DNA of 7,671 nucleotides from Armatimonadota bacterium (lineage in GTDB: Bacteria > Armatimonadota > Chthonomonadetes > Chthonomonadales > Chthonomonadaceae). Positions within the stretch are counted from its first letter, which is position 1. Each line of letters begins with the position of its first letter. Location: positions 1 to 7,671 of the forward strand of contig JAPLCR010000571.1 of NCBI GenBank assembly GCA_026392135.1, written 5' to 3'. The notes beneath the pieces are model-generated. The model saw nothing but the letters and a program-made list of their open reading frames with translations, did no database searches and was not told the origin of the DNA. Shown here in pieces: positions 6,388-7,671 of the stretch. The translations under genes and the position numbers were made by a program.

Positions 6388-7443
6388 ATGACTGCCAACC
6401 AGAACGGCTCTAATGTCGAGTCCGCAACCACCAAAGACCAGAACGATATGGAGCGATTAAGACAACTCCGCGAAGGCTTCGACGCTATTCGTAATGAGTT
6501 AAAGAATGTGGTGATAGGACAAGAGGCAGTCGTTGAAGAGTTGCTTATCGCCATCTTTGCACGGGGGCACTGTATTCTTGTAGGCGTTCCAGGTCTCGCG
6601 AAAACCCTCCTCGTAAGCACGCTTTCGCAGATACTCGAACTCTCCTTCAAGCGGATACAGTTCACCCCAGATCTCATGCCCGCCGACATTACAGGCACCG
6701 AAATCATTCAAGAAGACCCCCTCACGAGAGAGCGTAAGTTCGTCTTCTTAAAGGGACCTCTCTTCGCGAACATGATTCTCGCAGATGAGATAAACCGTAC
6801 TCCTCCCAAAACCCAAGCCGCACTCCTAGAAGCCATGCAGGAGCAGAAAATAACCATCGGAGGGCAGTCCAACTCGCTTCCAAGCCCGTTTTTTGTTCTC
6901 GCTACTCAGAATCCCATCGAACAAGAGGGAACCTACCCACTCCCAGAGGCGCAACTAGACCGCTTCATGTTCATGGTAACGGTAGGCTATCCCAGTGCCG
7001 AGGAGGAGATACAGATAATGAAAATGACGACGGGAGGCGCGAAAACTACCTTACAGCCTCGCCTGAAAGCGGAGGATATTCTCAGGCTGCAAGATATTGT
7101 ACGGCGCGTTCCCGTCGGCGATCACATCTTTCAGTACGCTGCCGCCCTCAGCCGAGCCACGCGCCCCAAAGAGGCGGATTCGCCCAAGTTTATACAGGAG
7201 TGGGTGGCATGGGGTGCGGGACCGCGTGCTTCGCAGTACCTCATACTAGGTGCGAAAGCTCGCGCTGGTCTCTACGGGCGGCTTCATGTCACCATTGAAG
7301 ACGTGGTGGAGGTTGCGCTTCCTGTTCTGCGTCACCGTATCGTGACGAACTACAACGCGGAGGCGGAGGGCATCGCCTCCGACGACATCGTGCGTCGCCT
7401 CTTGAAAGAGATACCGCGCCCCGCCGACCCCGCACGTAAATGA
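6388..7443 (+). CDS. MoxR-family AAA+ ATPase
   Basis: 351 residues from ATG 6388, the usual size for the family. It is a cytoplasmic ATPase with no signal peptide. Visible motifs are VIGQEAVVEELLIAI (42-56), Walker A GVPGLAKT (66-73, Lys72), FTPDLMPADITG (92-103), Walker B MILADEINR (129-137, Asp133 and Glu134), sensor 1 ATQNPIEQEGTYPLPEAQ (172-189), LDRF (190-193) and the C-terminal lid motif GAGPRASQ (276-283). All residues needed for ATP binding and hydrolysis appear intact. MoxR proteins typically act as chaperones or insertion factors for partners encoded nearby, commonly DUF58 and VWA proteins. Here the upstream partners are the DUF4175-like and toroid genes, and no DUF58 gene follows within the remaining 228 bases. 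The 158-base gap upstream carries a palindromic repeat, so a separate promoter is possible; I see no convincing one. Confidence 0.93.
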   Translation: MTANQNGSNVESATTKDQNDMERLRQLREGFDAIRNELKNVVIGQEAVVEELLIAIFARGHCILVGVPGLAKTLLVSTLSQILELSFKRIQFTPDLMPADITGTEIIQEDPLTRERKFVFLKGPLFANMILADEINRTPPKTQAALLEAMQEQKITIGGQSNSLPSPFFVLATQNPIEQEGTYPLPEAQLDRFMFMVTVGYPSAEEEIQIMKMTTGGAKTTLQPRLKAEDILRLQDIVRRVPVGDHIFQYAAALSRATRPKEADSPKFIQEWVAWGAGPRASQYLILGAKARAGLYGRLHVTIEDVVEVALPVLRHRIVTNYNAEAEGIASDDIVRRLLKEIPRPADPARK

Positions 7444-7469
7444 ACTGGGTGCATTTCATTTGAGTTGAT

Positions 7470-7494
7470 AGGCTTGGACGCAACGCCAAAGCCT
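7470..7494 (+). other. Weak hairpin after moxR
   Basis: AGGCTTGG at 7470-7477 pairs with CCAAAGCCT at 7486-7494, with one bulged base and the loop ACGCAACG. It starts 26 bases after the moxR stop. No T-run follows, so it is at best a weak or processing-type 3' structure. The right arm runs directly into the adjoining palindromic repeat. Confidence 0.4.
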
Positions 7495-7546
7495 CTCGCC
7501 CTCACCCCCGTCCCCTCTCCCAATTCTGGGCGAGGGGTGACTAGAG
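7491..7546. repeat. Palindromic repeat downstream of moxR, inverted orientation
   Basis: The hairpin arms are CCCCTCTCCC at 7512-7521 and GGGCGAGGGG at 7528-7537, with one mismatch and the loop AATTCT. The flanking CCTCACCCCCGT-type sequence read on the minus strand resembles the right half of the other two copies (GGGAGAGGGG, then a GGTGAGGG-type run, then GGCTT). It is the third member of the family in this window. Boundaries are approximate. Confidence 0.7.
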
Positions 7547-7554
7547 CGGTAGGT

Positions 7555-7644
7555 ATGTCTTTCGCCGCGAAAATCGCGCTGAAACGCTGGCAGGAGAACA
7601 TCGCGGAGAAGCGGGAAGAGTTACGCTTGGGGGGCAGGCACTGA
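7555..7644 (+). CDS. Possible 29-residue small ORF
   Basis: An ATG at 7555 opens a 29-residue frame (begins MSFAAKIALKRWQENIAEKR, ends GGRH) that is strongly charged and could form one amphipathic helix. There is no proper Shine-Dalgarno; only AGG lies immediately before the ATG. The opposite strand is also open here up to the window edge, so coding direction cannot be settled. It could be a real small protein, a decayed gene end, or chance. Confidence 0.2.
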   Translation: MSFAAKIALKRWQENIAEKREELRLGGRH

Positions 7645-7655
7645 AAGTACCTGCC
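7633..7655. other. Hairpin over the end of the small ORF
   Basis: GGCAGG at 7633-7638 pairs with CCTGCC at 7650-7655. After one C-A mismatch, ACT pairs with AGT, leaving the loop GAA. No T-run follows within the few bases that remain. It could be a regulatory or 3'-end structure; function unknown. Confidence 0.35.
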
Positions 7656-7671
7656 TGTGAAGTGCGCCCGT

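Noticed and set aside
4308..7546. CRISPR array
   Set aside because: The repeats are few, widely separated, imperfect and in different orientations, with no regular spacers.

Overview
The window carries five consecutive plus-strand genes that look like an envelope-associated operon from a PVC-like or Armatimonadota-like bacterium. That assignment is an inference. It rests on the gene families, which I associate with Planctomycetota, Verrucomicrobiota and Armatimonadota, on a moderate GC content, and on short GC-rich palindromic repeats between genes. I cannot name a genus.

Layout. From the left edge to 3148 is the 3' part of a very large DUF4175-like protein, with N-terminal beta-rich segments followed by a huge Gln/Ala/Lys-rich coiled-coil region. 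It overlaps by ATGA with a secreted alpha/alpha-toroid protein of the prenyltransferase/squalene-oxidase repeat class (3145-4272). That gene overlaps by ATGA with a secreted YdjY-domain protein (4269-5123). Five bases later comes a second, divergent secreted toroid protein (5129-6229). After a 158-base gap holding a palindromic repeat comes a MoxR-family AAA+ ATPase (6388-7443). The last 228 bases hold another palindromic repeat, two weak hairpins and at most a 29-residue ORF.

How the genes may work together. MoxR ATPases usually act as chaperones on partners encoded nearby. DUF4175-like giants, secreted toroids and MoxR/DUF58/VWA genes often sit together in these phyla. Here the tight packing of the first four genes suggests co-translation, and three of the five proteins carry clear Sec signal peptides ending Ala-Gln. 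A periplasmic or cell-surface assembly served by a cytoplasmic MoxR is a reasonable but unproven reading. No biochemical role is established for these secreted toroids or for YdjY.

The most unusual feature is a family of roughly 60-110 base palindromic repeats with three members in the window. One lies inside the N-terminal coding region of the YdjY gene and is translated in frame ahead of its signal peptide, or else supplies that gene's actual ribosome binding site and start. A second lies just upstream of moxR and creates a spurious upstream ATG. Seven-base direct repeats flank that second copy.
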